DNA from: Candidatus Omnitrophota bacterium
Lineage (GTDB): Bacteria > Omnitrophota > Omnitrophia > Omnitrophales > JACROU01
Assembly: GCA_016214265.1 (NCBI GenBank)
Contig: JACROU010000102.1
Location: forward strand, 1-57,344
Direction: 5' to 3'
Length of the DNA stretch: 57,344 nt
Position numbers and translations under genes: made by a program. Below are positions 25,470-34,719 of the stretch, in pieces. Below the pieces are notes generated by a model. The model ran no database searches, had not been told where the DNA came from, and saw nothing but the letters and a program-made list of their open reading frames with translations. Positions within the stretch are counted from its first letter, which is position 1; every line of letters begins with the position of its first letter.

Positions 25470-25494
25470 GGATAATTTTGTTTTAAAATTATCC
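25470..25494 (+). other. Perfect 10-bp hairpin after the RlmI-like gene
   Basis: GGATAATTTT (25470-25479), loop GTTTT, AAAATTATCC (25485-25494). It starts 7 bases after the stop. The AT-rich stem has no U-run behind it, so it is more likely an RNA-stability or processing element beside the real terminator. Confidence 0.7.
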
Positions 25495-25501
25495 CCAGCT
25501 T

Positions 25502-25530
25502 GGGCCCCCCTCTCGTGGGGGCCTTTTTTA
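25502..25530 (+). terminator. Intrinsic terminator of the manB-manC-uppP-rlmI operon
   Basis: GGCCCCC (25503-25509) pairs with GGGGGCC (25517-25523) across a 7-base loop, followed directly by six T. Confidence 0.92.
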
Positions 25531-25599
25531 TGAGCTTCCTTAAGTCGGGGGGCGTTTTTCTCGATCAATGGACAATATAAAGGTTTTAGGAAATCAGAC

Positions 25600-26574
25600 A
25601 TGAAAAAGCGGATTTTGAGCGGCACTCGTCCTACGGGTAAACTGCATTTGGGCCATTTGCTAGGGGCCCTCGAGAATTGGAAGAAGTTTCAAAGCGAAAA
25701 TGCTTTTTTCATGATTGCCGACTGGCATGCGTTGACCACGGAATACGAGACTCATTCTGAGATTCGTAACAATGTTATTGAAGTGACTCTCGATATTCTG
25801 GCCAGCGGGATTGATCCGGAAAAATGCACTCTGTTTGTGCAAAGCCACATTAAAGAACACGCCGAGCTGGGATTGTTACTTTCGATGATTACGCCACTTA
25901 CCTGGCTTGAGCGTAACCCGACTTATAAAGATCAGATCGAGCAGTTACAGGGCAAAGAACTTCACACGCACGGATTTTTGGGCTATCCCGTGTTGCAGGC
26001 GGCGGATATTTTGCTCTACAAAGCGAATTTGGTTCCGGTGGGTGAGGATCAGTTGCCGCACCTGGAATTGACACGTGAAATCGCGCGGCGTTTCAATCAT
26101 CTGTATGGGAAAGTCTTTCCGGAGCCTGAAGCGCTTTTGACCGACGTGGCCAAGCTGCCAGGAACGGACGGCCGGAAGATGAGCAAGTCGTACAATAATG
26201 GCATTTATTTGTCAGATGAGCCGGCTGTTGTAGCCAAAAAAATTAAGACGATGATGACGGATCCGGCCCGCAAGCGCCGTTATGACAAAGGTGATCCCGA
26301 TGTTTGTCCCGTTTATGTTTATGACAAAATTTTTAATCCGTCCGTGCTTGAAAAAGTGAATGTCGGATGCCGAAGCGGCGAGTTGGGCTGCGTTGACGAC
26401 AAGGATTGGCTGATCGAAGCTGTGTCAAAAGTCCTTACGCCGATTTACGAAAAGCGCAAGGAACTGGAAAGTAACCGAAAAAAAGTGGAAGAAATTTTGA
26501 TGGAAGGCGCCAAACGGGCACGGGCTATTGCCCAGGTAACGTTGGAAGAAGCCAAACAAGCCGTGGGAATTTAA
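25600..26574 (+). CDS. trpS: Tryptophanyl-tRNA synthetase
   Basis: 324 residues, class Ic synthetase charging tRNA-Trp. The N-terminal TRPTGKLHLGHLLGAL holds the HIGH-type motif and GRKMSKSYNN the KMSKS loop. Length is normal for the family (~330). A TATAAA at 25576-25581 could be its -10 box, with no clear -35. It stands first after the terminator and probably starts the transcript that runs on to scpA. Confidence 0.96.
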   Translation: MKKRILSGTRPTGKLHLGHLLGALENWKKFQSENAFFMIADWHALTTEYETHSEIRNNVIEVTLDILASGIDPEKCTLFVQSHIKEHAELGLLLSMITPLTWLERNPTYKDQIEQLQGKELHTHGFLGYPVLQAADILLYKANLVPVGEDQLPHLELTREIARRFNHLYGKVFPEPEALLTDVAKLPGTDGRKMSKSYNNGIYLSDEPAVVAKKIKTMMTDPARKRRYDKGDPDVCPVYVYDKIFNPSVLEKVNVGCRSGELGCVDDKDWLIEAVSKVLTPIYEKRKELESNRKKVEEILMEGAKRARAIAQVTLEEAKQAVGI

Positions 26575-26620
26575 CAGGGAACGGGACAAGATAGCGGCTA
26601 CCTTCTCCCGAAGGAACTTT

Positions 26621-27391
26621 ATGGAAAATCAAACGGACAGTTCAGTTATTCCCCTTCAGATGAAAAACCAGATAGCTATCCATCTGCCTGTTTATGAAGG
26701 CCCGCTGGATCTTTTACTGGATCTGATCAAGAAAAATGAAATCAATATTTACGATATTCCCGTCGCTGAAATCACACGTCAATATATTGATTATTTGAAT
26801 CAGATGAAGGAAATGAATCTCGATATTGCCGGAGAGTTTTTGGTGATGGCAGCCACGCTTCTTTATATTAAATCGAAAATGTTGCTGCCCACGGATGAGA
26901 CGGAGGAAGACGAAGATGGTGGGGATCCGCGTGCTGAGCTAGTGCGCAAACTGCTCGAGTATCAGGCGTTCCGAGAAGCGGCCAAAGAATTAGGGCTTAT
27001 GGAATTAGACCGGGCAAAAGAGTTCACGCGTCAGATCTCGGATTATTATTTCAAGGACCTTGAATCTGAAGTGGTCGACGCTGAGCCCCTTGATGCGAAT
27101 TTGTTCGACTTGCTGCAGGCGTTTCACAAGGTTCTCAAAGAGGTATCACGTGAAAATATTCACGAAGTTTTTGAGCAGGTTATTTCCATCGATCAGAAAA
27201 TCGAGCAGATAAGGACTCTATTCAAAGAACGGGACGAAATCTATTTTACGGACCTTTTTGATAAAAGTATTACACGCAACGAATTGATCGTGTCATTTCT
27301 TGCGATGCTTGAGATTACAAAACAGCGGTTTGTCCGCATTTATCAAGACTCAATGTTTGACGAAATCCGGTTAGTTAAAAGGAGGGATTGA
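26621..27391 (+). CDS. scpA: Segregation and condensation protein A
   Basis: 256 residues, the kleisin subunit of the SMC-ScpAB condensin. The N-terminal YEGPLDLLLDLIKKNEI and IPVAEITRQYIDYL are the SMC-neck-binding family signature. The C-terminal winged helix (ELIVSFLAMLEITKQRFVRI) binds the SMC head. It is spaced 3 bases from scpB, the usual pairing. Confidence 0.95.
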   Translation: MENQTDSSVIPLQMKNQIAIHLPVYEGPLDLLLDLIKKNEINIYDIPVAEITRQYIDYLNQMKEMNLDIAGEFLVMAATLLYIKSKMLLPTDETEEDEDGGDPRAELVRKLLEYQAFREAAKELGLMELDRAKEFTRQISDYYFKDLESEVVDAEPLDANLFDLLQAFHKVLKEVSRENIHEVFEQVISIDQKIEQIRTLFKERDEIYFTDLFDKSITRNELIVSFLAMLEITKQRFVRIYQDSMFDEIRLVKRRD

Positions 27392-27394
27392 AGT

Positions 27395-28270
27395 ATGCCG
27401 ACAGCTCTTGAAGAAAAGCAGAAGGAACGTGAGCGTGAGCTGAAAATGAAGGAAATGCGCCGCGAAATTGAGGCCGAAATTCTTGAGAAAATTCCTACGG
27501 ATGCTTTTGAATCCCGTCCGACCGGGGTTGAGCAATATGAGGAAATTAAAGAGGTTGATTTTCCGACGATGAAGAAAATCGTGGAGGCGCTTCTTTTTGT
27601 GGCGCACAAGCCGCTCACGATGAACGAAATCAAAAAAGTTATCAAAGGTTACAAATCTTCTGAAATTGACAGAGCGGTTCAGGAGCTGAAAACAGAGTAT
27701 GAATCCCGCGATTCCAGTTTTCGCCTTCAGGAAATCGCCGGTGGGTATGAGCTTTCGACACATCCGCAATTTGCACCGTGGATTATGAAAATGGAGCTCG
27801 ATAAACGCGCGCGGCAGGCAACGCAGGCGGCGCTTGAGACATTGGCGATTCTAGCGTATAAACAGCCGGTGACTCGCGTTGAAATCGAGGAAATTCGGGG
27901 CGTAGATGTTTCCGGTGTTATTTCAACCCTGATGGACCGGACCATGATCAAAATTGTCGGTCGAAAAGAGATTCCGGGTCGTCCGCTGCTTTACGGAACG
28001 ACGGATAAATTTCTGGAACATTTTGGCCTGAAGTCGCTTGAAGAACTTCCCAAAATTGATGAAATTAAAGAACTCGTGGCCCGGATGGTGAATCGAGAAG
28101 AGCAGGCAGAGGCTGAGAAAACTCAGCCCACTCAAATTGTGGACGCCATTCCCAGTGCGGCGGAACGGGAGCGGGTTTTAAATGAGGTAACCGATCTTCT
28201 CAAAAACACAAAAATCGCTGTCATTCCCGCACCAAGTCAGAACCGGGATGACAAGGATCAGAATTTATGA
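27395..28270 (+). CDS. scpB: Segregation and condensation protein B
   Basis: 291 residues, partner of ScpA. The core has two winged-helix domains: MKKIVEALLFVAHKPLT and AALETLAILAYKQPVTRVEIE followed by RGVDVSGVISTLMDR and GRPLLYGTTDKFLEHFGL. It carries an extra charged coiled N-terminus of ~50 residues and a C-terminal tail beyond the usual ~200 residues. GGAGGG sits upstream of the ATG. The stop overlaps pheA by ATGA. Confidence 0.94.
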   Translation: MPTALEEKQKERERELKMKEMRREIEAEILEKIPTDAFESRPTGVEQYEEIKEVDFPTMKKIVEALLFVAHKPLTMNEIKKVIKGYKSSEIDRAVQELKTEYESRDSSFRLQEIAGGYELSTHPQFAPWIMKMELDKRARQATQAALETLAILAYKQPVTRVEIEEIRGVDVSGVISTLMDRTMIKIVGRKEIPGRPLLYGTTDKFLEHFGLKSLEELPKIDEIKELVARMVNREEQAEAEKTQPTQIVDAIPSAAERERVLNEVTDLLKNTKIAVIPAPSQNRDDKDQNL

Positions 28271-29337
28271 AACTTGAAGATTTAAGAAAAAAAATTGATC
28301 ATCTGGACGAAAAAATTATTCAGCTTTTGAATGATCGTACGGATGTTGCGCTTAAAATAGGCGAGCTTAAAAAAGAAAACGGCGCACCGATTTATGCCCC
28401 AGACCGTGAGAGTGAAGTGTACGCAAAAATTTCGAGCATGGGGAAGCATGGCCCACTGCCATCTGATGCGCTGAAAGCCGTGTACCGGGAAATTATGTCT
28501 GCGGCACTTGCTCTGGAGCGTCCGCTCGCGATTGCTTATTTGGGGCCCGAAGCGACATTTACGCATCTGGCTTCCATTTCCAAGTTCGGTTCCAGTGTGA
28601 ATTACAAGCCCTGTTCCAACATTGGCGATGTGTTCACCGAAGTTGAAAAGAAAAATGCGGATTACGGTGTGATTCCAATTGAAAATTCGACGGAAGGGGC
28701 TGTCAATTACACGCTTGATATGTTCATCGAATCCGATCTGAAAATCTGCTCCGAAATTATTTTCAATATCGAGCACCATTTAATGTCTAGCATGAAGCTT
28801 CAGGACATTAAGCGCGTGTATTCTAATCCGATGGTGTTCGGGCAGTGCCGCATTTGGCTTGAAACGAATCTTCCGCGAGTAGAGCTTATCGAAACGACTA
28901 GCACGACACAAGCGGCACATCGCGCATCACAGGAATCCGGGGCTGCTGCTATTGCAAGCAAATTGGCGGCAACTATTTATAATTTAAATATTCTTGCTGA
29001 ACGGATTCAGGATATTGCCGGAAATCAGACGCGGTTTCTGGTGATTGGAAAAACCCTGCCGCGCAAAACAGGTCGCGACAAAACATCTATCATGGTTTCA
29101 ATTAAAGACAAGGTCGGCGCACTTTACGAAATGCTGGATCCGATCCGCAAAAATAAAATTAATATGACCAAAATAGAGTCGCGGCCGTCGAAGAAAAAGG
29201 CGTGGGATTATTATTTTTTCATCGACATTGAAGGACATGTGGACGATCCAAAAGTGAAGAAAATGCTCTCGGCAGTAGAAAGCAAAGCGCGTTTGCTCAA
29301 AGTGCTAGGCTCTTATCCTACAGAAAATCCCCAATAG
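28267..29337 (+). CDS. pheA: Chorismate mutase / prephenate dehydratase (P-protein)
   Basis: 356 residues, bifunctional: chorismate to prephenate to phenylpyruvate. The chorismate mutase domain spans residues ~1-90 (LRKKIDHLDEKIIQLLNDR). The prephenate dehydratase domain (~94-270) begins AIAYLGPEATFTHLA and includes GVIPIENSTEGAVN and NQTRFLVIG. A C-terminal ACT domain has KDKVGALYEMLDPI and ESRPSK, the phenylalanine feedback site. The gene starts inside the scpB stop. Confidence 0.96.
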   Translation: MKLEDLRKKIDHLDEKIIQLLNDRTDVALKIGELKKENGAPIYAPDRESEVYAKISSMGKHGPLPSDALKAVYREIMSAALALERPLAIAYLGPEATFTHLASISKFGSSVNYKPCSNIGDVFTEVEKKNADYGVIPIENSTEGAVNYTLDMFIESDLKICSEIIFNIEHHLMSSMKLQDIKRVYSNPMVFGQCRIWLETNLPRVELIETTSTTQAAHRASQESGAAAIASKLAATIYNLNILAERIQDIAGNQTRFLVIGKTLPRKTGRDKTSIMVSIKDKVGALYEMLDPIRKNKINMTKIESRPSKKKAWDYYFFIDIEGHVDDPKVKKMLSAVESKARLLKVLGSYPTENPQ

Positions 29338-29356
29338 AAAGCAGAGATTATTAATA

Positions 29357-30436
29357 ATGTACAAAAATAATATCGACACGATAAAACCCTATGAACCGGG
29401 TAAGCCGATCGAAGAAGTCCAGCGCGAGCTGGGTTTGAAAAAAGTTATCAAGCTTGCCTCGAACGAAAATCCACTGGGCCCGTCCAAAAAAGTTCTGGCG
29501 GCGATCCGCGAGGCCGCGAAAAACGTTCATTTGTATCCGGACGGTGGCATGTTCCGGATTAAAAAAGCGCTGGCGAAATATCATGGCGTGAAACCTGCGG
29601 AAATTGTTCTTGGTAATGGTTCGAATGAAATCATCGAACTGTTGGTTCGCGGATTTGTTTTGCCGGGAGATCATGTGGTTTCTTCCGATATGACTTTTTT
29701 GGTTTATCCGCTCGTAACGCAGACCGCGGGTGGCAAATACATTCAGAAGGCGATGAAAACATTTCGTTATGACTTGCCGGCGTTGGCCAAGGCGGTGGAT
29801 AAAAAAACGCGCATCGTCTTCATTGCCAATCCAAATAATCCAACCGGCTCTTACGTGAGTGACGTTGAACTCGATCAATTCATCGATTCCGTTCCAAAAG
29901 ATGTGATTGTGTGTCTCGACGAAGCTTACGTGGATTTTGTTGAGGCAAAAGATTTCCCGAAGTCGCTTAAATATTTGAAACGGGAGAATGTGATTGTGTT
30001 GAGGACATTCTCCAAGTCTTACGGATTGGCTGGGTTGCGCTTGGGTTATGGACTTGCCAACGAGCGCTTGATAGGTTATCTTCATAAGATTCGCCAGCCG
30101 TTTAATGTCAATTCATTGGCTCAGGCCGCAGGCGAAGCTGCGCTGGGGGATCCGGCCTACTTGAAGCAAACCCAAAAAGTGGTGTTTCAGGGCAGAAATT
30201 TTTTGCAAGGGCAATTTAAAGCCATGGGACTTTATTTTGTTCCCAGTCAGGCCAATTTTGTTTTAGTGTGTGTGAAGCGGAATTCGAAAGATCTTTTTAA
30301 AACGCTGCTTCGCCGTGGGATTATTGTTCGCGATATGACCGCTTATGGTTTGAATGAATGGATCCGTCTGACTGTTGGAACGATGGCGGAAAATCAGCTT
30401 TTTATTCGCGAACTAAAAAAAATTTTAGGGAAATGA
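29357..30436 (+). CDS. hisC: Histidinol-phosphate / aromatic aminotransferase
   Basis: 359 residues, fold-type I PLP enzyme. Motifs: [28 protein letters not shown], and the Schiff-base Lys in [16 protein letters not shown]. HisC works in histidine synthesis. Between pheA and aroF it may also aminate phenylpyruvate or hydroxyphenylpyruvate, since the usual aromatic aminotransferase is not seen here; that is an inference from context. Confidence 0.93.
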   Translation: MYKNNIDTIKPYEPGKPIEEVQRELGLKKVIKLASNENPLGPSKKVLAAIREAAKNVHLYPDGGMFRIKKALAKYHGVKPAEIVLGNGSNEIIELLVRGFVLPGDHVVSSDMTFLVYPLVTQTAGGKYIQKAMKTFRYDLPALAKAVDKKTRIVFIANPNNPTGSYVSDVELDQFIDSVPKDVIVCLDEAYVDFVEAKDFPKSLKYLKRENVIVLRTFSKSYGLAGLRLGYGLANERLIGYLHKIRQPFNVNSLAQAAGEAALGDPAYLKQTQKVVFQGRNFLQGQFKAMGLYFVPSQANFVLVCVKRNSKDLFKTLLRRGIIVRDMTAYGLNEWIRLTVGTMAENQLFIRELKKILGK

Positions 30437-30452
30437 CCGAGAGGAGAGAATC

Positions 30453-31469
30453 ATGATCGTCGTAATGAAACACAACGCAACACCTAATCAGATTGAGCAC
30501 GTATGTACCAAAATCAAAGAGCTGGGGCTGATTCCCAACGTGTCAAAGGGAATTGAGCGCACCGTCATCGGTGTGATTGGTGAGGAAGAAAAAATTCGTC
30601 TTCAGCCTCTGGAAATTTTCCCCGGCGTGGAAAATGTAGTTCCCATCCAGCGGCCATACAAACTCGTGAGCCGTGAATTCAAACAGGAAAACACCGAATT
30701 TGATATGGGACGTGGTGTGAAGGTTGGAGGAAAACGTGTTGTAGTGATGGCGGGTCCTTGTTCTGTTGAGAGTCGTGAAATGCTGTTGGACATTGCCAAA
30801 GAGGTGAAAAAAGCGGGCGCGACATTTTTGCGTGGGGGAGCGTTTAAACCGCGTACATCGCCTTATTCTTTCCAGGGACTGGGCGAGGAAGGTCTGAAGT
30901 ATCTTCGTGAAGTTGCTGATGAGGTCGGACTTTTGGTGGTCACTGAAGTGATGGATACCCGTCAGGTTGAACTGGTTGCCAAATACGCGGACATGCTTCA
31001 AATCGGCGCGCGCAATATGCAGAATTTTGATTTGCTGCGTGAAGTGGGCATTTCCAAAAAACCAACGCTGTTGAAACGGGGTTTAAGTTCGACGGTAAAA
31101 GAATGGCTTTTGTCCGCCGAATACATTTTGTCGAAAGGCAATTTTAATGTCCTGCTTGGCGAACGCGGTATTCGCACGTTTGAAACTGCGACCCGTAATA
31201 CACTGGACCTAAATGCTGTTCCTGTCGTGAAGGAGGAAACGCATCTTCCGATTCTGGTTGATCCTTCACACGGAACCGGAAAATGGGAATATGTGGCTCC
31301 GCTGGCAAAAGCGGCTGTGGCCTGCGGCGCGGATGGCATAATGATTGAAGTGCATAACAATCCTGAAGAAGCAAAAAGTGACGGAGAGCAATCGCTGCTT
31401 CCGAAAAAATTTGCAACGTTAATGCAGGAACTGCGATTGGTGGCGCAAGCTGTTGGTCGTGAGGTTTAA
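30453..31469 (+). CDS. aroF: DAHP synthase, type I-beta
   Basis: 338 residues. It condenses PEP with erythrose-4-phosphate, the first step of the shikimate pathway. An N-terminal ferredoxin-like regulatory domain (~1-70, [17 protein letters not shown]) precedes the TIM barrel: [33 protein letters not shown], and [13 protein letters not shown]. This is the AroFG/KDPS-related beta class. GAGAGGAGAG precedes the ATG. Confidence 0.95.
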   Translation: MIVVMKHNATPNQIEHVCTKIKELGLIPNVSKGIERTVIGVIGEEEKIRLQPLEIFPGVENVVPIQRPYKLVSREFKQENTEFDMGRGVKVGGKRVVVMAGPCSVESREMLLDIAKEVKKAGATFLRGGAFKPRTSPYSFQGLGEEGLKYLREVADEVGLLVVTEVMDTRQVELVAKYADMLQIGARNMQNFDLLREVGISKKPTLLKRGLSSTVKEWLLSAEYILSKGNFNVLLGERGIRTFETATRNTLDLNAVPVVKEETHLPILVDPSHGTGKWEYVAPLAKAAVACGADGIMIEVHNNPEEAKSDGEQSLLPKKFATLMQELRLVAQAVGREV

Positions 31470-31478
31470 ATTTTAAGA

Positions 31479-32297
31479 ATGCAGAAAAAAACAGTCGCGA
31501 TTATCGGTTTGGGGCTGATGGGCGGCTCTTTGGCCATGGCGCTCAAGCGTAAATCGAAATTCTTTCGCGTGTTCGCCATTTCCCGCGATTCCAATAAAAT
31601 TCGTCAGGCAATCCGAAACCGAGTTATTGATCAGGGTTCCATTCATCTTAAAGATATTCCTCAAAACACAGACCTCGTCGTGATTGCGACTCCTGTGCCG
31701 CAAATCGTCTCCATCGCGCTTGCCCTTGATAAAATTTTCGAGAAACCGGTACTGATGACGGATGTCGGCAGTACAAAAGTTCAAATCGTGGATAAGCTGA
31801 AAAAAGTAAAATTTGTCGGATCCCATCCGATGGCGGGGGATCACAACACAGGGCTTGAGGCGGCTCGACCGGATTTGTATGACAAGGCGCTTGTTTTTGT
31901 GACGCGTGACCATGCCTCTTCCCCGGATGTGAAAAAAATCGAATTGTTCTGGAAAAAAGTTGGAGCGAATCGTCTCATTACGCTCGCTGCTCGAGATCAT
32001 GACCGCATCGTCGGAGAAATTAGTCATCTTCCGCATTTGGCCGCGACGGCATTAACGTTGTGCGCTAGCCCTTCTCACATGTTGCTCAGCGGACCCGGTT
32101 TTAAAGATTCCACGCGTATTGCTCAGGGCGATCCAGACTTATGGCTGGGCATTATCTCGACCAATAAAAATTTACCGGTTCAGCTGGAGCAGTTTGAACA
32201 TCAAATCCGGAAGATAAAATCATTTGTTAAAAACAAACAATGGCCGAGCCTTCGAGTGCTTCTCAGTCAAGCCAGTCAAAGGCGCCGGAATATGTGA
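31479..32297 (+). CDS. tyrA: Prephenate dehydrogenase
   Basis: 272 residues, NAD-dependent step to hydroxyphenylpyruvate. The nucleotide loop is GLGLMGGSLAMALK, with TDVGSTK and GSHPMAGDHNTG in the active-site region, then HLPHLAATAL in the helical domain. There is no ACT domain, so feedback control is not evident. The stop overlaps the plsC start (TGATG). Confidence 0.95.
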   Translation: MQKKTVAIIGLGLMGGSLAMALKRKSKFFRVFAISRDSNKIRQAIRNRVIDQGSIHLKDIPQNTDLVVIATPVPQIVSIALALDKIFEKPVLMTDVGSTKVQIVDKLKKVKFVGSHPMAGDHNTGLEAARPDLYDKALVFVTRDHASSPDVKKIELFWKKVGANRLITLAARDHDRIVGEISHLPHLAATALTLCASPSHMLLSGPGFKDSTRIAQGDPDLWLGIISTNKNLPVQLEQFEHQIRKIKSFVKNKQWPSLRVLLSQASQRRRNM

Positions 32298-32956
32298 TGC
32301 TAGCTTCGGCTAAATCACTCAATCTGATTACTCACCGGTTTAATCCTATTTATTTTTTTCTCCGCCTGATTGGGATTTATTTTGTAGGGCCGTTTTGTTT
32401 TCACTTAAAAGTAAATGGCGCCCACAATATTCCCCGCACCGGAGGATTTGTTTTTGTCAGTAATCATCGAAGTCATCTGGATCCGGTGATGCTGGGACTC
32501 GCTTCACCAAGAATGCTTAGTTTTATGGCTCGGGATTCGCTATTTCAAAACCGGGCATTCAGCTGGTTTATCAAATCGTTGAACGCAAATCCCATCAAAC
32601 GTGAGAAGGCCGATTTGGGTGCATTGAAATTGGGGATGCGTCTTGTATCTGAAGGGAAGGGATTGGCGATATTTCCAGAGGGAACTCGAAGTGTGACAGG
32701 GGAACTTCAGCGGGGTAAGCCTGGGGTTTCACTGCTGGCTCTTAAATCAGGTGTTCCTGTGATTCCTGCTTGGATCGAAGGGACTCAAAATGCTATGCCT
32801 CGTAATTCAAACAAAATCCATTTTGCTCCCGTTACGGTAACTATTGGTCCTCCCGTCAGACTGGACGATTTGCTCGAAGGTCCTTTGTACCGCGAGACTT
32901 ACGAAGAGGCCCTGAAGCGTGTTATGGCGGCAATAAAAGCGCTATGTCCGGCTTAG
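32297..32956 (+). CDS. plsC: 1-acyl-sn-glycerol-3-phosphate acyltransferase
   Basis: 219 residues. It adds the second acyl chain to lysophosphatidate. The catalytic motif is NHRSHLDPV (HX4D), then FPEGTRS and VPVIPAWIEGT. One N-terminal membrane helix (IYFFLRLIGIYFVGPF). An ATG at 32240 is in frame, but the ATG at 32297 overlaps the tyrA stop and gives a normal N-terminus, so I choose it. plsC before rpsA is a common pairing. Confidence 0.92.
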   Translation: MLASAKSLNLITHRFNPIYFFLRLIGIYFVGPFCFHLKVNGAHNIPRTGGFVFVSNHRSHLDPVMLGLASPRMLSFMARDSLFQNRAFSWFIKSLNANPIKREKADLGALKLGMRLVSEGKGLAIFPEGTRSVTGELQRGKPGVSLLALKSGVPVIPAWIEGTQNAMPRNSNKIHFAPVTVTIGPPVRLDDLLEGPLYRETYEEALKRVMAAIKALCPA

Positions 32957-32962
32957 GCCCTG

Positions 32963-32971
32963 TGTTATAAT
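32963..32971 (+). promoter_or_regulatory. Extended -10 promoter of rpsA
   Basis: TGTTATAAT, an extended -10 (TGn plus TATAAT), 7 bases after plsC. The -35 position (TATGTC) is weak, as expected with an extended -10. The transcript would start near 32978, ~42 bases before rpsA. Confidence 0.6.
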
Positions 32972-33019
32972 CCTCGCGCTTTAAATCTAAAAAATTGAAT
33001 TAAGGAGGATTCAAATCGA

Positions 33020-34648
33020 ATGGTCCGTATCGAATCTGAAACTAGCATTGCAGGGTCAAAAAAACAGGGAAAGGAGTCCGGTGAGGACCGAATAAAGAAT
33101 TCCATTTATGACGTCACATTCCGTAGTTTTCAGGAAGGCGAAATCGTTTCTGGGGTTATCGTTTCCGTCAATCAAAAGGAAGCGCTGGTCGATTTTGGTT
33201 ACAAATCAGAAGGTATTTTGAAACTCGATGAGTTTACAGATCCTTCACAAGTTCAAATGGGGATGAAAATTGACGTCCTGTTGGAAGCCCAGGAAGATGA
33301 CGAAGGTATGGTCATCGTTTCCAAGCGCAAAGCGGACCGGGTAAAATGTTGGAATGATCTTCTTTCAAATATGAAAGAAGGCGATGTGGTGGAGGGCCGT
33401 ATCTTTAAGAAAGTTCGCGGCGGTTTTATGGTGGACGTGGGTATGGAAGCGTTCCTGCCGGCCAGTCTTGTTGCTTTAAAACCCACCAAAAACCTGGATC
33501 AATTCCTCGGGCAAGTCTCGAAGTTTAAAATCGTAAAAATTAATTCGAAGAGAAAGAACGTGGTTCTTTCACGCAAAGATTTTCTGGAGACGGAACGCTC
33601 GGAAGCACGAACCAAAATGCTCGGCCAAATTCAGGTCGGTCAGGTGGTCAAGGGCCGTGTGAAAAACATCACCGATTTCGGCGCTTTCATCGATTTGGGT
33701 GGTGTGGATGGCCTGCTTCACATTACCGATATGAGTTGGGGCCGTATCGCGCATCCCTCTGAAGTAGTTACACTTAATCAAGAATTAGAGTTATCCGTGA
33801 TTGGTTTTGATCCGGATAATCACAAAATTTCTCTAGGGTTGAAACAACGTCAGCCAAGTCCGTGGGACAAAGTTGAGAAAAATTTCCCCATCAATGCGCG
33901 CATTCGCGGCAAGGTTGTGAATATTCTGCCGTACGGGGCGTTTGTTGAAATCGAGAAGGGCATCGAAGGCTTGGTCCATATCAGCGAATTGTCTTGGACG
34001 AAGCGCGTGGCCCATCCTTCCGAAATGCTTAAAATCGGTGATGAAGTCGAATGTATGGTTTTGAGCTGCGACAAAGATTCGAGGAAAATCGCACTGGGTA
34101 TCAAGCAGATTGAATCGAATCCTTGGCTGGATGTGGATCAGAAATTCAAAACCGGTGATATTGTGGAAGGAAAGGTGAGAAATCTTACGGATTACGGCGC
34201 GTTTGTGGAGTTGGAGCCCGGTATCGGTGGGTTGGTTCATGTTTCCGACATGTCATGGTTCAAAAAGATTAATAACCCAAGTGAGTTTCTTAAAAAAGGT
34301 GACACCTGCCGTGTGAAAGTTCTTTCGATTGATGCCAAAGAGAGAAAAATTTCGCTTGGTATCAAACAGCTTTTTGATGATCCTTGGCAGGAATTACCGT
34401 CGGATCTTGGCGTTGGTGCGATTGTGAACGGAAAAGTGACGAAGGTGGTTAACTTCGGACTTTTTGTGGAACTGCCAGGCGGTTTTGAAGGCTTGGTTCA
34501 TGTTTCCAAAGTCGGCGAATCCCAGTCAAAAAATCTGGAAGAAACCTTTAAGGTGGGACAGGAACTTGAAGTGAGTATTCTTAAGGTTGATGAAGAAAGC
34601 CGTAAAATTGCTTTGACGCTCACCAAAGAAGTTTTTGCTAGCAATTAA
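33020..34648 (+). CDS. rpsA: 30S ribosomal protein S1
   Basis: 542 residues with six S1 (OB-fold) domains. Their first strands begin with VSGVIVSVN, VEGRIFKKV, VKGRVKNIT, IRGKVVNIL, VEGKVRNLT and VNGKVTKVV. Domains 3-6 have the canonical DFGAFV-type strand and GLVHIS-type turn. S1 brings mRNA to the ribosome. Domains 1-2 are divergent, as in other bacteria where they bind the ribosome. AAGGAGG at 33002-33008 precedes the ATG. Confidence 0.96.
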   Translation: MVRIESETSIAGSKKQGKESGEDRIKNSIYDVTFRSFQEGEIVSGVIVSVNQKEALVDFGYKSEGILKLDEFTDPSQVQMGMKIDVLLEAQEDDEGMVIVSKRKADRVKCWNDLLSNMKEGDVVEGRIFKKVRGGFMVDVGMEAFLPASLVALKPTKNLDQFLGQVSKFKIVKINSKRKNVVLSRKDFLETERSEARTKMLGQIQVGQVVKGRVKNITDFGAFIDLGGVDGLLHITDMSWGRIAHPSEVVTLNQELELSVIGFDPDNHKISLGLKQRQPSPWDKVEKNFPINARIRGKVVNILPYGAFVEIEKGIEGLVHISELSWTKRVAHPSEMLKIGDEVECMVLSCDKDSRKIALGIKQIESNPWLDVDQKFKTGDIVEGKVRNLTDYGAFVELEPGIGGLVHVSDMSWFKKINNPSEFLKKGDTCRVKVLSIDAKERKISLGIKQLFDDPWQELPSDLGVGAIVNGKVTKVVNFGLFVELPGGFEGLVHVSKVGESQSKNLEETFKVGQELEVSILKVDEESRKIALTLTKEVFASN

Positions 34649-34674
34649 ACAAGACGGAATAACTGGTTCGAGAC

Positions 34675-34711
34675 AAAGGTGACAGTCGCTGTGCGTGACT
34701 GTCACCTTTTT
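34675..34711 (+). terminator. Strong hairpin with U-run between rpsA and tyrS
   Basis: AAAGGTGACAGTC (34675-34687) pairs perfectly with GACTGTCACCTTT (34697-34709), 13 bp with a 9-base loop, and the T-run continues to 34711. It reads as the rpsA terminator, yet it ends 9 bases before the tyrS ATG. Confidence 0.85.
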
Positions 34712-34719
34712 GCTTTGTT

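Noticed and set aside
25464-25599. A T-box or other riboswitch before trpS
   Set aside because: The space is 136 bases and I see no T-box consensus. The hairpin and terminator there are explained as the end of the upstream operon.
29351-30085. A 244-codon minus-strand frame opposite hisC
   Set aside because: The plus strand is a complete aminotransferase; the mirror frame has no family features.
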